A stretch of 64,000 bases of DNA, from NCBI GenBank assembly GCA_020740775.1, contig JAHEWK010000003.1, forward strand, positions 2,294,001 through 2,358,000, given 5' to 3'. This stretch comes from Ilyonectria destructans (Eukaryota; Ascomycota; Sordariomycetes; Hypocreales; Nectriaceae). Positions 47,987 to 59,469 of the stretch are shown one piece after another. How positions within the stretch are numbered: the first letter of the stretch is position 1; each line of letters opens with the position of its first letter. The translations under genes and the position numbers were made by a program. The notes under the pieces were generated by a model. It was not told the origin of the DNA. It was given only the letters and a program-made list of their open reading frames with translations, and did not search any database.

Positions 47987-50470
47987 ATGCAGAACCGAGA
48001 CTCAGTCATGGCCCACAGTGGCATCCTCGAGACTCTCCAGAGCCAACATGGCCCGTCACGAAGAACCCGCCCTCCGAATCTCGACCTCATGGCTGCCGAG
48101 GAGCACCGCGTACCATTGCGCCCGGACAAAGTCAATAGGCGGGAGTCGAGATTGGGGCTGAGGAACATCTTTAGCCGGACCAAAGCATCCAGGGAGCCGG
48201 CGCTGCCTCTTTCACCCCTCGACAATCCCAAATCCACGGCGAGTCGCACATCCGTTGCCGATATGAACAACTGGACATTTGGTCAATCAGCAACCGCATC
48301 TGACCACACCCCAACCACACCCCGTAGTCCGAGAATCTTATCCACCATGTTCGAAAATTCACCGTCAGGCCCGCCCCCTGTCAAAGTCATGGGGCCCACG
48401 AAGCCAGCCCGAGGACCGCTTGCAATCTGGAGTCCTCCACCCCTGTTCAAGGCGTTCCCCCAGGCTATCAAACACATGACGCTGCCCGCAGCATCTCTAC
48501 CTACTGAGGTCATTCTTCGCATACACGAGCGGAGAGCCAATGTGGTTGTCGAGAATCCCATTGAACAGACCGAGCAACAGACCGAGAGGCTCAAGTCTAA
48601 GAAGAGGCATCGCCGTAACACCTCGGGCTCAATGCCCAAGTTCGAGTGGACCAACAAGATCTATGTTCTCGCCACTTCTGGATATCTACTCCAGTACGGC
48701 GCGGATGGACCTTTTGACCGACTACCCGAGAAAGTTCTTCACCTAGGAAAGAACTCAGCGGCCTTTGCGAGCGACGTCATTCCCGGTCGCCACTGGGTGA
48801 TCCAAGTCTCGTCTCTCATGGAATCCGACGGCACTGCAACACCCGATTCCCGATCTCTTTTTTCCCGCATGACTTTCCGAGCTGCAGAGAGACGCCAAGC
48901 GGCTAACTTTCTCATGGTCTTCGATACTGCGGAAGACATGGAAAGCTGGCTAGCTGCTTTGCGCCACGAGATAGAGATACTGGGGGGCAAGAAGACACTG
49001 ACTGAGACGGGTAAGCCTAAGGCTGAAGACGAAGCGACGCAACTGAGAGAGCAACCTAGTCAGCGAACACTGGTTGTTAGAGATCCGGAACGTCTCTCTC
49101 GAATCCTTCCCCAGAACTTTGGGTGGCAGGACGCCATGGATAATGATGGCTCAGCAACCACTGTCACGGACCATAACACAGTCATCGACCAATCTTTGGA
49201 TGACATTTCTACTACCAACAGCTTCGTGTCTCACGACGGCAGACAACTGGATAACCTGCGAGATAGCTCGAACCGTCTCTCCTTCATTTCATCCGGCCAG
49301 CGAACGATTGTGACATCGGCAGGGTCCTCATCCCCCGAGCCGTCACCAACCGTTGACACGTTCCCTACACACTTTGACGAGAAGCCTCATCACGATATGA
49401 GCCATCAAATAGAGGCTAGGCCGAGACCGAATGCTGCCGCAATTTTGGACCGACGACAATCGATGCAGGTTATGACACCTTTCGTTGACCTCAGAGGCGG
49501 GCCAGTCAACCTTCGGCCCCTGTCCAATTATGCCACTGGGCCTATGCCTGAACCGATGCCATCTCACTCAAGGGCAGTGGTAACGCCGAACTTCAGTGTA
49601 CCTAAATCGTCCAGCCGAAGGTTTTCTTACATGAGAAGCCAGGAGTTGGGCATGTCCACCCAGCCTGTGATCCGAGAGACCGAAAGCCTCCCACGCCTTA
49701 CAGCTCGAAAGTCGCCGCCAACAACACTTGCTGTCGCCCGGCCTCTTTCTATGGTAGCTGACCAGCCCTCGCCAATGGAAACCGTCCATGTGCGACCTGC
49801 GACCCGTCATGGAGAAGAGACTCAACCTCCACGGACAAGTGAGGAGCAACCTAGGCCTCTGACCTACGCTCCTATTACCTATGACCTGCCCTCACGGCGA
49901 TCAAGCCTGATGCCCCTCGACGAGACACGTGTGGAAGTCAACCGCCCAGTCGGATCTCGCAGGCTTTCGACTATGCGTCCCTGGCAGAAACTTGACCACT
50001 CCACGAACATAAACCGCACCTTCACAGCGCCGATGGGACCTGTGCCGACCCAACGAGCCCGTTCTCGGCCCTCTCTACCGGGACTGGAAGAGCTGCAGCC
50101 TCGATGCCGCTCTTCTTTGGACCTCCATCCCAGTTCACACAGCGAAACTTCGTCTGTTAGAACGCGGTCCAGGAAACGAGCGAGCATGCAGTCGGTGGTC
50201 TCGGAGCATTCGTCCCGGTTCAGCATATCTAGCGACCTGCCCGTTCCTCTTGTACCTGAATCCCTTCCTGAGCCGCCACCTCCGCCGTCAGCGCCTCTTC
50301 CCCCGATTCCCACGTCTACCAGCAACCCGCAACTCAGGGCGGACGCGATTGGGAAGGCTTCATTGGCTGGCCGCCGGAGCATGCCTCAGCTGAACGATGG
50401 CCCGCCGCCAGCGCCACCACCTACCTGCGCGTTGCCGCCGATTCCCCAGAGGATATCAGCCATGATTTAA
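47987..50470 (+). CDS. PH-domain protein with long disordered C-terminus
   Basis: A single exon encodes 827 aa. The frame is open further upstream to 47834, but only through a non-ATG codon; the first ATG is at 47987 (MQNRDSVMAHSGILETL). Residues 1 to about 200 are basic and Ser/Pro-rich. A pleckstrin-homology domain lies at about 214-330 (FEWTNKIYVLATSGYLLQYG to FDTAEDMESWLAALRHEIEI), with an insertion of about 30 residues, suggesting phosphoinositide or protein binding at membranes. The remaining 500 residues are Pro/Ser/Arg-rich and disordered, with PPPPPS and PPAPPP tracts near the end that could bind SH3 or profilin. Intronless although long. It may act in signalling or polarity, but this is inference. 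The 6-kb upstream region is unusual for its size. Confidence 0.87.
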   Translation: MQNRDSVMAHSGILETLQSQHGPSRRTRPPNLDLMAAEEHRVPLRPDKVNRRESRLGLRNIFSRTKASREPALPLSPLDNPKSTASRTSVADMNNWTFGQSATASDHTPTTPRSPRILSTMFENSPSGPPPVKVMGPTKPARGPLAIWSPPPLFKAFPQAIKHMTLPAASLPTEVILRIHERRANVVVENPIEQTEQQTERLKSKKRHRRNTSGSMPKFEWTNKIYVLATSGYLLQYGADGPFDRLPEKVLHLGKNSAAFASDVIPGRHWVIQVSSLMESDGTATPDSRSLFSRMTFRAAERRQAANFLMVFDTAEDMESWLAALRHEIEILGGKKTLTETGKPKAEDEATQLREQPSQRTLVVRDPERLSRILPQNFGWQDAMDNDGSATTVTDHNTVIDQSLDDISTTNSFVSHDGRQLDNLRDSSNRLSFISSGQRTIVTSAGSSSPEPSPTVDTFPTHFDEKPHHDMSHQIEARPRPNAAAILDRRQSMQVMTPFVDLRGGPVNLRPLSNYATGPMPEPMPSHSRAVVTPNFSVPKSSSRRFSYMRSQELGMSTQPVIRETESLPRLTARKSPPTTLAVARPLSMVADQPSPMETVHVRPATRHGEETQPPRTSEEQPRPLTYAPITYDLPSRRSSLMPLDETRVEVNRPVGSRRLSTMRPWQKLDHSTNINRTFTAPMGPVPTQRARSRPSLPGLEELQPRCRSSLDLHPSSHSETSSVRTRSRKRASMQSVVSEHSSRFSISSDLPVPLVPESLPEPPPPPSAPLPPIPTSTSNPQLRADAIGKASLAGRRSMPQLNDGPPPAPPPTCALPPIPQRISAMI

Positions 50471-51460
50471 GACATCTGTGGCCATTCCAACTTCCCTTTT
50501 CTTATAATCTCTGTATATCTAATGACCGGCATCAAGTGCCTGATGCAAGTTTCCTTTGTCGAGGATGGCGTTGGGATGTAACGCCGGAAAAGTGAATTGG
50601 GGTGGGGCCTTACCGCTTCTTGTTTATGAAAGAATTTCTTGTATTATATATACCATTGGACTGGACGAGGGCGCTTTGCTGGATATTTGGCCATGTCGAG
50701 CCCCTGGATGACTTTATGTACTTGTATTATGGAACGGTTTACAGGCGGAGCACCTAAGGATAGGTTTGGCCATAGACGCGGGTGTTGAGAGGTAGATGGG
50801 CCTGCTTATTCGACTGCATCGAGGAATACTCTTTGGATCAATTAAAATGCTTGAGATTTATGGTTATCTGATTTCCTGAGCGTTGGATCTGGTGTGTGTT
50901 GTTGATGATTGTTCGTGTAGGAAATTGGGCGTCTGGGGAGCTCCGGAACGGTTGACGCCGAGGTCCCCACACGGACCGGACCGAGAATGACGGTACCGGG
51001 CTCGGGGACGGAATGTCTAACAGTACGGCGTGCTTGAGCCGGCCAGGACGAATGGATCACTTTCAACGTGTCTGATGCCAACTTGGTGCGTTATGGGGCC
51101 AATTTGCGTGGGCAGCTAATTCCGCCACTGAATCATGGCTGGTGAGGCGGGTGGGGATCCATCCATCCATTCACCTCGGCGGGAAATCGAGTGGCTGGGA
51201 GAAGCTCGCGCTCGTGCAATGATGCCCTGTGCTGCAGGCGGGAGGTCCCGCGTCCACTCCTTTCGTGTTTCTCTGCGTTGCGGCCATCCAGCCTGATTTT
51301 CTTCTCATCCATCTACAGTTGTCTTTACTTACGTCTGCTTTGAGCGTCGCGTTGAACGAGGCACGGCCATGCGACGAGGGCATCGCGAGTGAGCACCACC
51401 ACGACCGCCATCGCGACCGCAACGAAACATCACATACCAAGCCGCCCCTAGACAGTCACC
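50471..51460. other. spacer between PH gene and membrane protein gene
   Basis: This 990-bp spacer between two plus-strand genes holds the 3' UTR of the first and the promoter of the second. AT-rich sequence at about 50480-50680 fits polyadenylation. No coding potential was seen. Confidence 0.55.
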
Positions 51461-52219
51461 ATGCCGGCCATCCACCTCCCTCCCTCCAAGACGCTCCGCT
51501 CCGCCGCCGATGCCATCTCGCTCGTGGCCCGCCAAGACGAGTCGAGCTCCTCCTTCGTCTCCATCCCGTCCTCGTACGGCAACCTCCACAACTCGCCGCA
51601 CCCGGCCGTCGTTGCGGGTATCGTGCTCGGCTCCGTCGCCGGCTTCCTGCTGCTGCTGTACATCATTTACGCCATCCTGCACGGCGGGCCTGTCCTCATC
51701 CCTATCCGCGGCCGCTCGACGACTGTGGGCACCCCGTCGACGCTGGGGACCTCGACTGTGGGCACATCGACGTTGGGCACTTCTACACTCGGGACCTCGA
51801 CCGTCGGAGCCTCGACGTACGACACCCGCAGCGCACTAAGCTTCCGCTCCCGCCGGGATAAGAAACGCCGTAGCGCGCCGTCCTCGTCCTCGCGCCGTAC
51901 ACGCTCCCGCACCGAAACTGTCCAGGTGCGCACACGCTCCGGCCGCCGTGCCGCACCCGCCATCGTCAACCCGCCGCGCACGCCATCACCCGTGTCCACG
52001 GTCCCGCCCCGCGCCGTGCCGGCCTCCGAGGTCTCGGCACTGTCGTCGCTGGATGAGATCATCGTCGAGGAAGAGCACACGCCGCCACCGCGGCGCCCGA
52101 GCCGGCGGTATAGCCCCGAGCGTGGGTACCGCCGGGACAGCTACCGGGAGGACATGGAGTCGGAGCGGTACCATTCGCGGAGGGACTCGCCGCCGCGACG
52201 GGGGAGTCGTCACTATTAA
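51461..52219 (+). CDS. single-pass membrane protein with pentapeptide repeats
   Basis: A 252-aa intronless protein. Residues 1 to about 48 are polar with Ser-rich runs. The hydrophobic helix at about 49-73 (AVVAGIVLGSVAGFLLLLYI) is followed by a short stretch and then a repeat: TSTLG/TSTVG units between about 88 and 119, five residues each, about six copies with drift. The downstream part is Arg/Ser-rich and acidic in places (LDEIIVEEEHTPPP), ending RRGSRHY, and is probably cytosolic. No catalytic domain. The organisation resembles stress-sensor-like or adaptor membrane proteins of fungi, but no family was confirmed. The start lies at the first ATG after a GTCACC context. Confidence 0.8.
   Translation: MPAIHLPPSKTLRSAADAISLVARQDESSSSFVSIPSSYGNLHNSPHPAVVAGIVLGSVAGFLLLLYIIYAILHGGPVLIPIRGRSTTVGTPSTLGTSTVGTSTLGTSTLGTSTVGASTYDTRSALSFRSRRDKKRRSAPSSSSRRTRSRTETVQVRTRSGRRAAPAIVNPPRTPSPVSTVPPRAVPASEVSALSSLDEIIVEEEHTPPPRRPSRRYSPERGYRRDSYREDMESERYHSRRDSPPRRGSRHY
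51715..51830 (+). repeat. coding minisatellite for (T-S-T-L/V-G) repeats
   Basis: The DNA repeats a 15-bp unit about six times with silent and missense drift (ACTGTGGGCAC, ACGTTGGGCAC, ACACTCGGGAC-like variants). In-frame unit length means copy number can change without a frameshift. It codes for the pentapeptide region just after the membrane helix. Confidence 0.75.
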
Positions 52220-52937
52220 GCCCGTTGTCATGGGCAGGGCAGGTCGCTTCTTTTTCTGTTTGGCATGGCGTGGCATCGCAATGTGAGATGAATTATGATA
52301 TTGGGATTAGGCGAAAAGAGCCTGAATAATATGTATCAGTGTTGAATTAAAACAAATCTTATGATCTAACGAATGGATGGGGAAGCAATAGAATCAGATA
52401 ACATGTCGTGGTTAACTACCCCGGTCTTACTACCAGAATGCCGATTTCCGAACATGTGAAGTGGACGAGAGACTCAATGGTGGATAATACACATAGAGCA
52501 GCATGGCCTTGGGGAATTCCATCTTAGCATCCAGCGTCAACAGACACACGGCATCATCATCATTAAGCTATTTATGAAAAATGTTCCGTGCCTCGCCAGC
52601 TATCTACAATCAACATGGCTGTTTTCATGTTCTTTTTCGCAGTAAATCTTTCAACGTTACCGTCAACCATGACCAACTATGCATCCAACACCTGAGAAAA
52701 TTCGACAATGACCTCCAGTCTCTCTCTAACCCTAACTTTTTTTCGGATCTTGAGGCGAGGACACGGTCCTCTGCCCCAATGCAGGTATCCAACCAAAACT
52801 GAAGACAAGCCCAGGAAATAAATGAATAAACCACCTATCCGCTTCGCTTGACAGTTGTGGGCCAACGGTCAAGGAGTCAAGTACATTTCACGCCAGCACC
52901 GGCAGAAAATTCAGAAAAAAAGAGTATAACAAGTCGC
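52220..52937. other. convergent 3' spacer before second Zn2Cys6 gene
   Basis: This 718-bp stretch is AT-rich and separates facing stop codons. No gene was seen. Confidence 0.6.
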
Positions 52938-55900
52938 TTACATGCCCATACCTCCGTCGTTGTTTGGCCCAGAGCCGTTGCTGCCCTGCTGGCCTCCGAA
53001 GAAGAAAGTGTCAAAGGGGTTCATCTGTTGCCCGTCACTGAAGTCGTGATGAAGGCCCTCCCAGTTCATGCCGAACCCGAGATCCACCTGGGATTGGTCG
53101 AGGTTCCCGAACTCTCCGTTGGACGTGGCACCGAGGTTCTGGAGGAATTCCATTGTCTGCGCGTCTGGGTAATCTACCGAGCCCGGTCCGCTGAACTGCT
53201 GTTGCTGTTGCTGCTGACCGGCGTACGAGCTGCCGGTTGTCGATGGCTGCGACGTCACCCGGCGTGACACAGGCGGCGACGGGACTACGGAGGAGTCGAC
53301 AGGGGATCCATCTTGCTTGATACCCATATCGGTCGGACTGGGGCCCCCGCGGCTTCTCGGCTTCATCATGTATCCGTCGGCGGTCCTTGGAAGAGGAGGT
53401 GAGGGTTGAGCGGTTACATCGCCGGTAACAGACAGGGTCGGCGATGAAAGCGAGTCCGAAAGCGCCAGATCGAACTGGTACGATGCATGATCAGAGTTCT
53501 GGTGTCGATGACGCGTCTGCGTTGAGCCCTTGGATGAGTCGGGAGTTGTGTTCCAGGCTGATTGCTCACGACGCGACCGTCGTGACTGATTCGTGGGCAC
53601 GCCAAATCCGCCGGTGGAACTGGCCATCTTGATGGTTGCCTTTGCGGTTCGATCGAAGGCATCTCGGCACGTTTCCGCAGGTGGACACTTATCCATCATG
53701 TCGCTCAGTACAGATTTAGCTGCTAGAATGGTAAAGTCCACCTCATCCATCGTCTGTAGTTTTGTTAGCTTCCTCTCGAGACAATAGCTCATTCCGACAA
53801 GATGGGCTTACCAAACGACTTCGCACAATGGGGGAGTGCCAGATGGCATAGAGGTACGAAATGCCCGCCATGAACAGGTGGTGGGTAGAGAGGTAGGTGT
53901 AGCTGACAAGGCCGCTGAGATGAAGCTGTCGGTATAGTCGAAGAATCTTCTGGCCGGCTTCAGCAACCTTCAGATATATCCGGTCCTCGTCTTCTCGCAG
54001 TTCAGCCTGGAAGGCCGTCGGACTGTTGACTTCGGTCGAAGTGTTGTATTCCCCTTCGAACATGGCAGGCACGCTGAGGCTTTGACGGTATAGCATGATG
54101 ATGGCCTGCCAATAGTTGAGCTCCAGGAACTCGGTCGAAAACATGACCCCAGTCTCCAGCCTCGTCGGCGCAGATGTCTTCCATTGATACAAGCGCCTAT
54201 CAATGTCGATGCGCCAAGACCTGAAGGAATCGAACTGGACAAGAAACGGGGAGGGAAGATGGATGTGCGTGCCCTTGCTCTGGATCCCGGCCTTTACAAT
54301 CTGCGTCTGGTTGTACTGCAACACCTGAAGGATTTCCGACTGCAGCAGCCGCAGGCGGAAGTAATGGTGCGCGACATGCTTGTAGCTTGGCTGAACCTGG
54401 TCCGTAGGTGGATCCACGAACCCCGTCGGCGTGATGTAGTCGTCGTCCAACGACGAGGGGAACTCGGTTGTGATGACCTGATCGCTAATGCCGAACGGTC
54501 GGCCAACACATGTGCTCACCAAGCGATCTAACGAGTACGTGCACCACCAGAGGCGTCGTCTCATGTCGCGAATCCACAACCGTCGTCCGCGACTCTGCAT
54601 ACCGTTCTCCCGCAATCCAGCTGCTTCGGGCCCATCAGCTTCGGAAGCATCGGGTATCGAACTGTCCATGTCTCTATCGTCCTCATAATGCAATCCCAGG
54701 TCGACCGCTAAACGCACAGCAACTCCAATAATGTACCTGGTTCGGGTCAGTCAGTCAGCTCATCTCAAAACATGGTCCATCAAGACTTACCAGAGACCAG
54801 GCGGCACAGGGCGAAGCAAGGCGAAGTTGGCAAGCAGGAGAACCGCTTGCAACACCTCTAGTCCTCCACCACTGTTGCTCAAACACGACTCCAGGTGAAC
54901 AATCGCGCTTGCATGATACTCCTCTGGGGCACTGTGGTTTCGCGCTTGATCGATGCTCATGGATGACGAATCACCCGAAGATTCCGTCTTGACCGGCTCG
55001 CCGACAATAACACCGCAACCGATAGCGAAGACCATATTGAGCAAATAGAGCTCCCGCGACCCTCGGGCCGGATCCTGGGTTGCATAGACCCGCTCAAAAG
55101 TCTGCATAAACTCGCCTCGGTGCAGAATCGGGATCTGGGGGTTGGAATGCTCAAAATAGAGTCTCACCAACCTTAAGCCAACCTCCTTGTCCGGGAAGGT
55201 CGCCGGCTTAATGGTCGGGCGCGTATGGAGGCCAAAGAAGGAATCGCGAAGGGACGTTCCATTTCCGGCGGGTTGGCGCGAGCCTGGACGATCAGTCGCA
55301 CCCGTCTGACCCGAGACGGAGTATTGTACAGCAGCGAAGACGACTCGAGCAAAGGACACGCCAGAGGCTGATGCCAGCGATCGCGGCTTCGAAGGGCTGA
55401 CAATATTGAGGAAGCCGGGGCCCTGGCCGGGTTTCTTTGGTTTGAGCGATTCGACCGCCTGGCTCTGGGGCCGTATCATGCCCCGATCGCCAACCTCAGA
55501 CTGGCCCGAGTAACCCGTGTCAGCGGTAGAGTTTATACTAGCGGTGTCGGTTCCTGGGCGAGAGCATATTTCGAGATTCTCGGCGGGTGGAAAAGGGATG
55601 TTGTTGGAGGATAGCAGGTTCTCGAGCTGCTCAACTCGGGTTTCGAGATAGAAGACATAACTGCGCCTCGGATCAGCACCTGCATAGACAACTCACGACG
55701 GATCGCCGCCGATGCACCACTCGAACATCTGGCGCAGTGCTCGGCGCGACGGCGCGTCTCTTGCTCATACCTGCGTGGGATTTCTTTTTTAGTGATGGGG
55801 TCATAGCCGACACAGGCGACGCCGGCCTTGGCGCAACTGGCGCAGCTGGGAAGCTTCTGGTCGCATCGGTTCTTGCGCAGGCGGCAGCGATTGCAGGCGC

Positions 55901-56090
55901 TGACGTTGCGAAAATTGCTGCTCTGCCCCGCCTTGGAAGCAGCTATCGACGGAGCTGCGGAGGAGGTGCCGTCGGGATGGTGGTCGTTGGGACTCGTCTG
56001 GCCGTTGCGCGGTGAGCCATCGTCGAAGGAGGACTGTCTCTGTCGCTTGGCGGGTTGCGTGGTCGGGGACGGAGGGCCACGCGCAGGCAT
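52938..56090 (-). CDS. Zn(II)2Cys6 factor with fungal-specific TF domain
   Basis: Nuclear DNA-binding regulator. Exons 55771-56090, 54791-55660, 53812-54736 and 52938-53753 encode 976 aa; introns of 110, 54 and 58 nt. The zinc cluster C66, C69, C76, C83, C86, C93 fits the Zn2Cys6 spacing. A linker leads to YVFYLETRVEQLENLLSS (about 107-125), a dimerising coiled-coil split from the cluster by intron 1. The fungal_trans middle domain begins near 275 (LYFEHSNPQIPILHRGEF) and continues with VRLAVDLGLHYEDD and RRRLWWCTYSLDRLVSTCVG. The C-terminal quarter is Ser/Pro/Gln-rich and ends Gly/Asn-rich (GQQGSNGSGPNNDGGMGM), with a poly-Gln run (QQQQQQQ). The start at 56090 is the first in-frame ATG. I do not identify a target pathway. 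Confidence 0.93.
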
Positions 56091-56851
56091 GGTGACGGCC
56101 CACCGGGGCGACGGAGGACGGAGGGCGGACTGGCGACGGCGCGGTACTGGTGACGGCGACGGGAGTGACACGGGCGGGTTGAGGAGTGGTAGATGGCGGT
56201 CGGATCCGATGGCTGGACGGGCGGACGGACGGACGGACACGGGTCGGTGAGTCGGGGGCTGGACTGTTGCAAGGCGGAAGAGAGGTGAGCGCCGGGCTAA
56301 GAGAAGGTAGGTAGGGGAGCAGGATGTCGGGAGCCGAGGCGAGGTGAGGCAGCGACGGCGAGCGGAACGGATTCGAATTGGATTGGATAGGATTGGGCGG
56401 ATGGGAGTGGGATGGGAGGCGGATGTGGGAGTGAGAGGGTGGCTGGGATGGAAATGGGATTGGGAACAAGCAAGCAGAAAGCAGTTAAGCGGTTAAGCAG
56501 TCAAGTAACCAAAGAAGCAATCGGCGAGATTCACACTCACAGGTCAAGAGTTCAATGCCTCGTGTCTATGGCTCGCTGCGGGGGGAATCCTATCGTGGAT
56601 CTCGGTTGACGCGCCCCCATGCCCCGAGACAACGAGCGGCAGCGGCGGTGGCGGCGGGCGACAGCACGTTGCAGCAGGGAGCAGGGAGCAGTTGCAGCAG
56701 CAGCGGCAGGAAGCCACAGGAAGCAGTTGCAGCCGGCTCAAGGCCGGAGGGCGATTGATCAATGCTCGACCGATTAAACGTGGCCGGGGGGGTTTAGCTT
56801 GCGGCGGCGGAAGCCAATTGCAATGGGCGGCGATGGGGAGAACGGGACAGT

Positions 56852-56872
56852 ACGGACGACGGACGACGGACG
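56852..56872. repeat. 7-bp tandem repeat ACGGACG x3
   Basis: Three perfect ACGGACG units are followed by a near-repeat. The run is noncoding and about 760 bp upstream of the second Zn2Cys6 gene. Confidence 0.8.
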
Positions 56873-57115
56873 ACGGAACGACAGACGGGCAACGGACCAC
56901 GGAGGTGAAGATTTTGGACGACGGGGAATTGAAGTGCCCCAGTCACGTTCTCATGACCCGGAAAATTGGGCACAGTCGCAACCGGTAGTTGCAGTCGCGG
57001 TCGCAGTAGCCGGTGTAACAGTGGCACCGTGGGCAAGGATTGAGCAAGGCAGAGTGACTTGATCCCGGGAGCCTGGGGGAAAGATGGAGGGAGCGACGAG
57101 GAGGAGGCGAGACGA

Positions 57116-57148
57116 GGTAAGGCAAGGCAAGGTAAGGCAAGGCAAGGC
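57116..57148. repeat. 5-bp tandem repeat, AAGGC/GTAAGG
   Basis: AAGGC-type units alternate with GTAAGG-like ones over about 33 bp. It is noncoding. Confidence 0.75.
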
Positions 57149-58222
57149 GGGAGATAGAAACGAGGCCCGGCTTCTTCATACGCAAGGCGAAGAGTTGTTG
57201 ATCAGTCAGTGCGAGCCAACCGGGGTCGTAGCCCAAAAAGATTGGGGGGAGCGGACAGCGTGCACCCGGTTGCCCAGATCCAGCCAGATCCGGGTTTTGG
57301 GGGGCAGGTGGGAAAGCAGGACGAGGAGGCTGGAGGGTGACCTACAGCAAAAGCGCAATGCGGGCGCGATATGGAAAGTGCGATTATCTACGGAGTGTGC
57401 ACTGCTTGTTGTCTGGTGTGGGTGGGTAGCGTCTTTCTGGGACAGGGAATCTGATGGCTGCTGTCAATTGCATCGAGCAACCGATTGCTGGACTGATTTG
57501 CTAGGGCGCGGGCGGATAGTGGATAGCGGGTGGATAGCTGCTGAGTGAGTGGGTGGTGATGGACGTGATGGCTGTGCGCCGTGAATTAATTGGCACAATT
57601 GATAAGCAGCAAACCGGCGCCGTTCATCCCCCAATTCCGCGATATGATCTGATAGTCCGGACGTGTTCGTTCATCTATCCGCCTTCGATTTGGCCGCCGG
57701 CAAAGCTAGCAAACCATTAATAAGCAACACAATCATTCTTCAAATTACACTTCAAATTACACTGAGCGCTGCTCCTATTTCCAAGTTTATCTGGACGCCG
57801 TTGACTTGCCTCTTAATGATGTCGTCGTCGTCGTCCTTTGTTCTACTTGTACAGGGCATTTCTCCGAACCGGCAGCGACAGCAGCATCAGCAACGCGGCC
57901 CCCATCTTTAATCTACAATGAAGGACCCGGTACAGCCATACCTTGCCTCTGGTTGGGGGCCCTGTCAGTTGTCCTTTGCCCTTCCAATCCGGTGTCTGCA
58001 TTTCGAGAGCCTTGATGCTGATGCTGCTGCTTGCCCCCACCTTGGCCGCCGCAGCAAGCAAATCAAGAAGAAAAAGCAAGCCTCCTTTCATCCATCATGT
58101 GCTCCCCGCTTGTAAGCCCGTTACCCCGTGCCAATCCCCAAAGAGGAGTTCTACAGCGATGACCAACAACCATGGCGTCAAATTGACTGGCAATCGGCGG
58201 AGGAATCGGCCGAAGAAAACCG

Positions 58223-58240
58223 CCCCCCCCCCCCCCCCCC
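58223..58240. repeat. run of 18 C
   Basis: Eighteen consecutive C (G on the other strand). Such a run is rare in this window and could form an i-motif or G-rich structure. Homopolymer length is prone to sequencing error. Confidence 0.8.
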
Positions 58241-58566
58241 GCCAGTCCAAGGGGATGTCAGCCCAAGGAGACGCCAGCGCGGGTATTGTACAGGATCGTA
58301 CAGGTGCCGTACAGCCCTCTCTCAGCCTCGATCTCCATTACCCCACAACCTTGGCATCAGTCTTATTCACGCATGTCCTCGCGCGCCCTGCCTGAAATAG
58401 GCATCTCTTAGCCCCCCACTCTCCAACGTCGGAAGCCGTTTCAACTTCTGCTTGTCTGGTCACGGCCGGCTGCACGCGCGCCTTACATACCTTCAGGTAG
58501 CTGCACAGCACTTCGGAGCAACTAATAGTGGCTGTACTACGAAGGGACGACCTGACCTCAATAACA

Positions 58567-58587
58567 CAGCAGCAGCAGCAGCAGCAG
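58567..58587. repeat. (CAG)7 microsatellite
   Basis: Seven CAG units followed by CAA. It lies outside any modelled gene. Confidence 0.9.
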
Positions 58588-59101
58588 CAAAAGCACAGCG
58601 AAGCGGGGTCCCGTCCCCCCGAGACGCACACCACACGCCCCCTGGAACCTGGAAACTCGTCGACGACTCCCGACCAGACATGCCGGCGGCGTATTCGTAT
58701 GGGAACAGGCAGACGGGGACGGTCAAGTGACTGACGCGATCGATGGCTGATGCTGAAGGATCGATGCTAGCAGATGACTCAACGACGGAAGACAAAGTGC
58801 GCTGTCGTGGTCCCTTGTTTTGTTTTCTCATCCGTGACAACAGACAACCTCGTTTAACGGTGAGCCAGGCCGTCCGCCACGTCTACTAGGTTGATTGGGC
58901 GCGGACGCCTCGTCCAAGTTCTCATCTCCTTTCTCTCCTCTCATCTCTCTTCTCTCGTTTAACAAAGGAAAGGCGAAGAAGAAAATAACACGTGCGCTTA
59001 GTCCACGTCACATAGTACGCTCTCAGCAAGTCCCCAGTTCAGCCATCTTCTCAATTGAGAAAAAAGGGAAGGGAAAAAAACCAGGGTCCTGGGATCTGAA
59101 T

Positions 59102-59117
59102 AAAAAAAAAAAAAAAA
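59102..59117. repeat. run of 16 A
   Basis: A homopolymer of 16 A lies in noncoding DNA, 230 bp before the orphan exon candidate. Confidence 0.85.
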
Positions 59118-59350
59118 CTTTGAGGTGTCCAGACGAGCCTCCGACGCAGCCAGGGTGCTGGCCCCCCTACCTAACCCACAAACCCACACCCCCAAAGCTG
59201 CACCACTGCATCTCTGCATCTCTGCGTTCAATTGTCTGAGCGTCCCTTGTCTGAGTCCCCAGTCTAAGGCAGTCCCCATTCTTAAAGAGTCGGTCCCCAG
59301 TCAGTCTCGCAGTCCAAGACCTAAGTAACTTATTAGCTCCAGTCGCCAAG

Positions 59351-59469
59351 ATGGATCCCCAAAGCAGCACCACGCCGCGGCAGCGACACCACAGTAGCCC
59401 GAATCGTGCATCCCGGTCCAGCCTCAAGAGCCGATTCGGCACCGCCTCCCAGGGATCATGGGGTTTTCA
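59351..59469 (+). CDS. orphan exon candidate, partial gene
   Basis: ATG in a good context (CCAAGATGG) opens 39 codons beginning MDPQSSTTPRQRHHSSPNR and ending ...WGF, followed by GTATGC, a plausible splice donor. The peptide is Ser/Arg-rich and looks like the N-terminus of a disordered fungal protein. I could not find a downstream exon that makes a sensible protein: the obvious acceptor (59588) joins to a low-complexity frame that ends at 59829. It could be a real small gene, a decayed gene or chance. Confidence 0.25.

Noticed and set aside
55661..55770. earlier acceptor for intron 1 of the second Zn2Cys6 gene (near 55682)
   Set aside because: Only the acceptor at 55661 restores the YVFYLETRVEQLENLL coiled-coil in frame with the zinc cluster exon.
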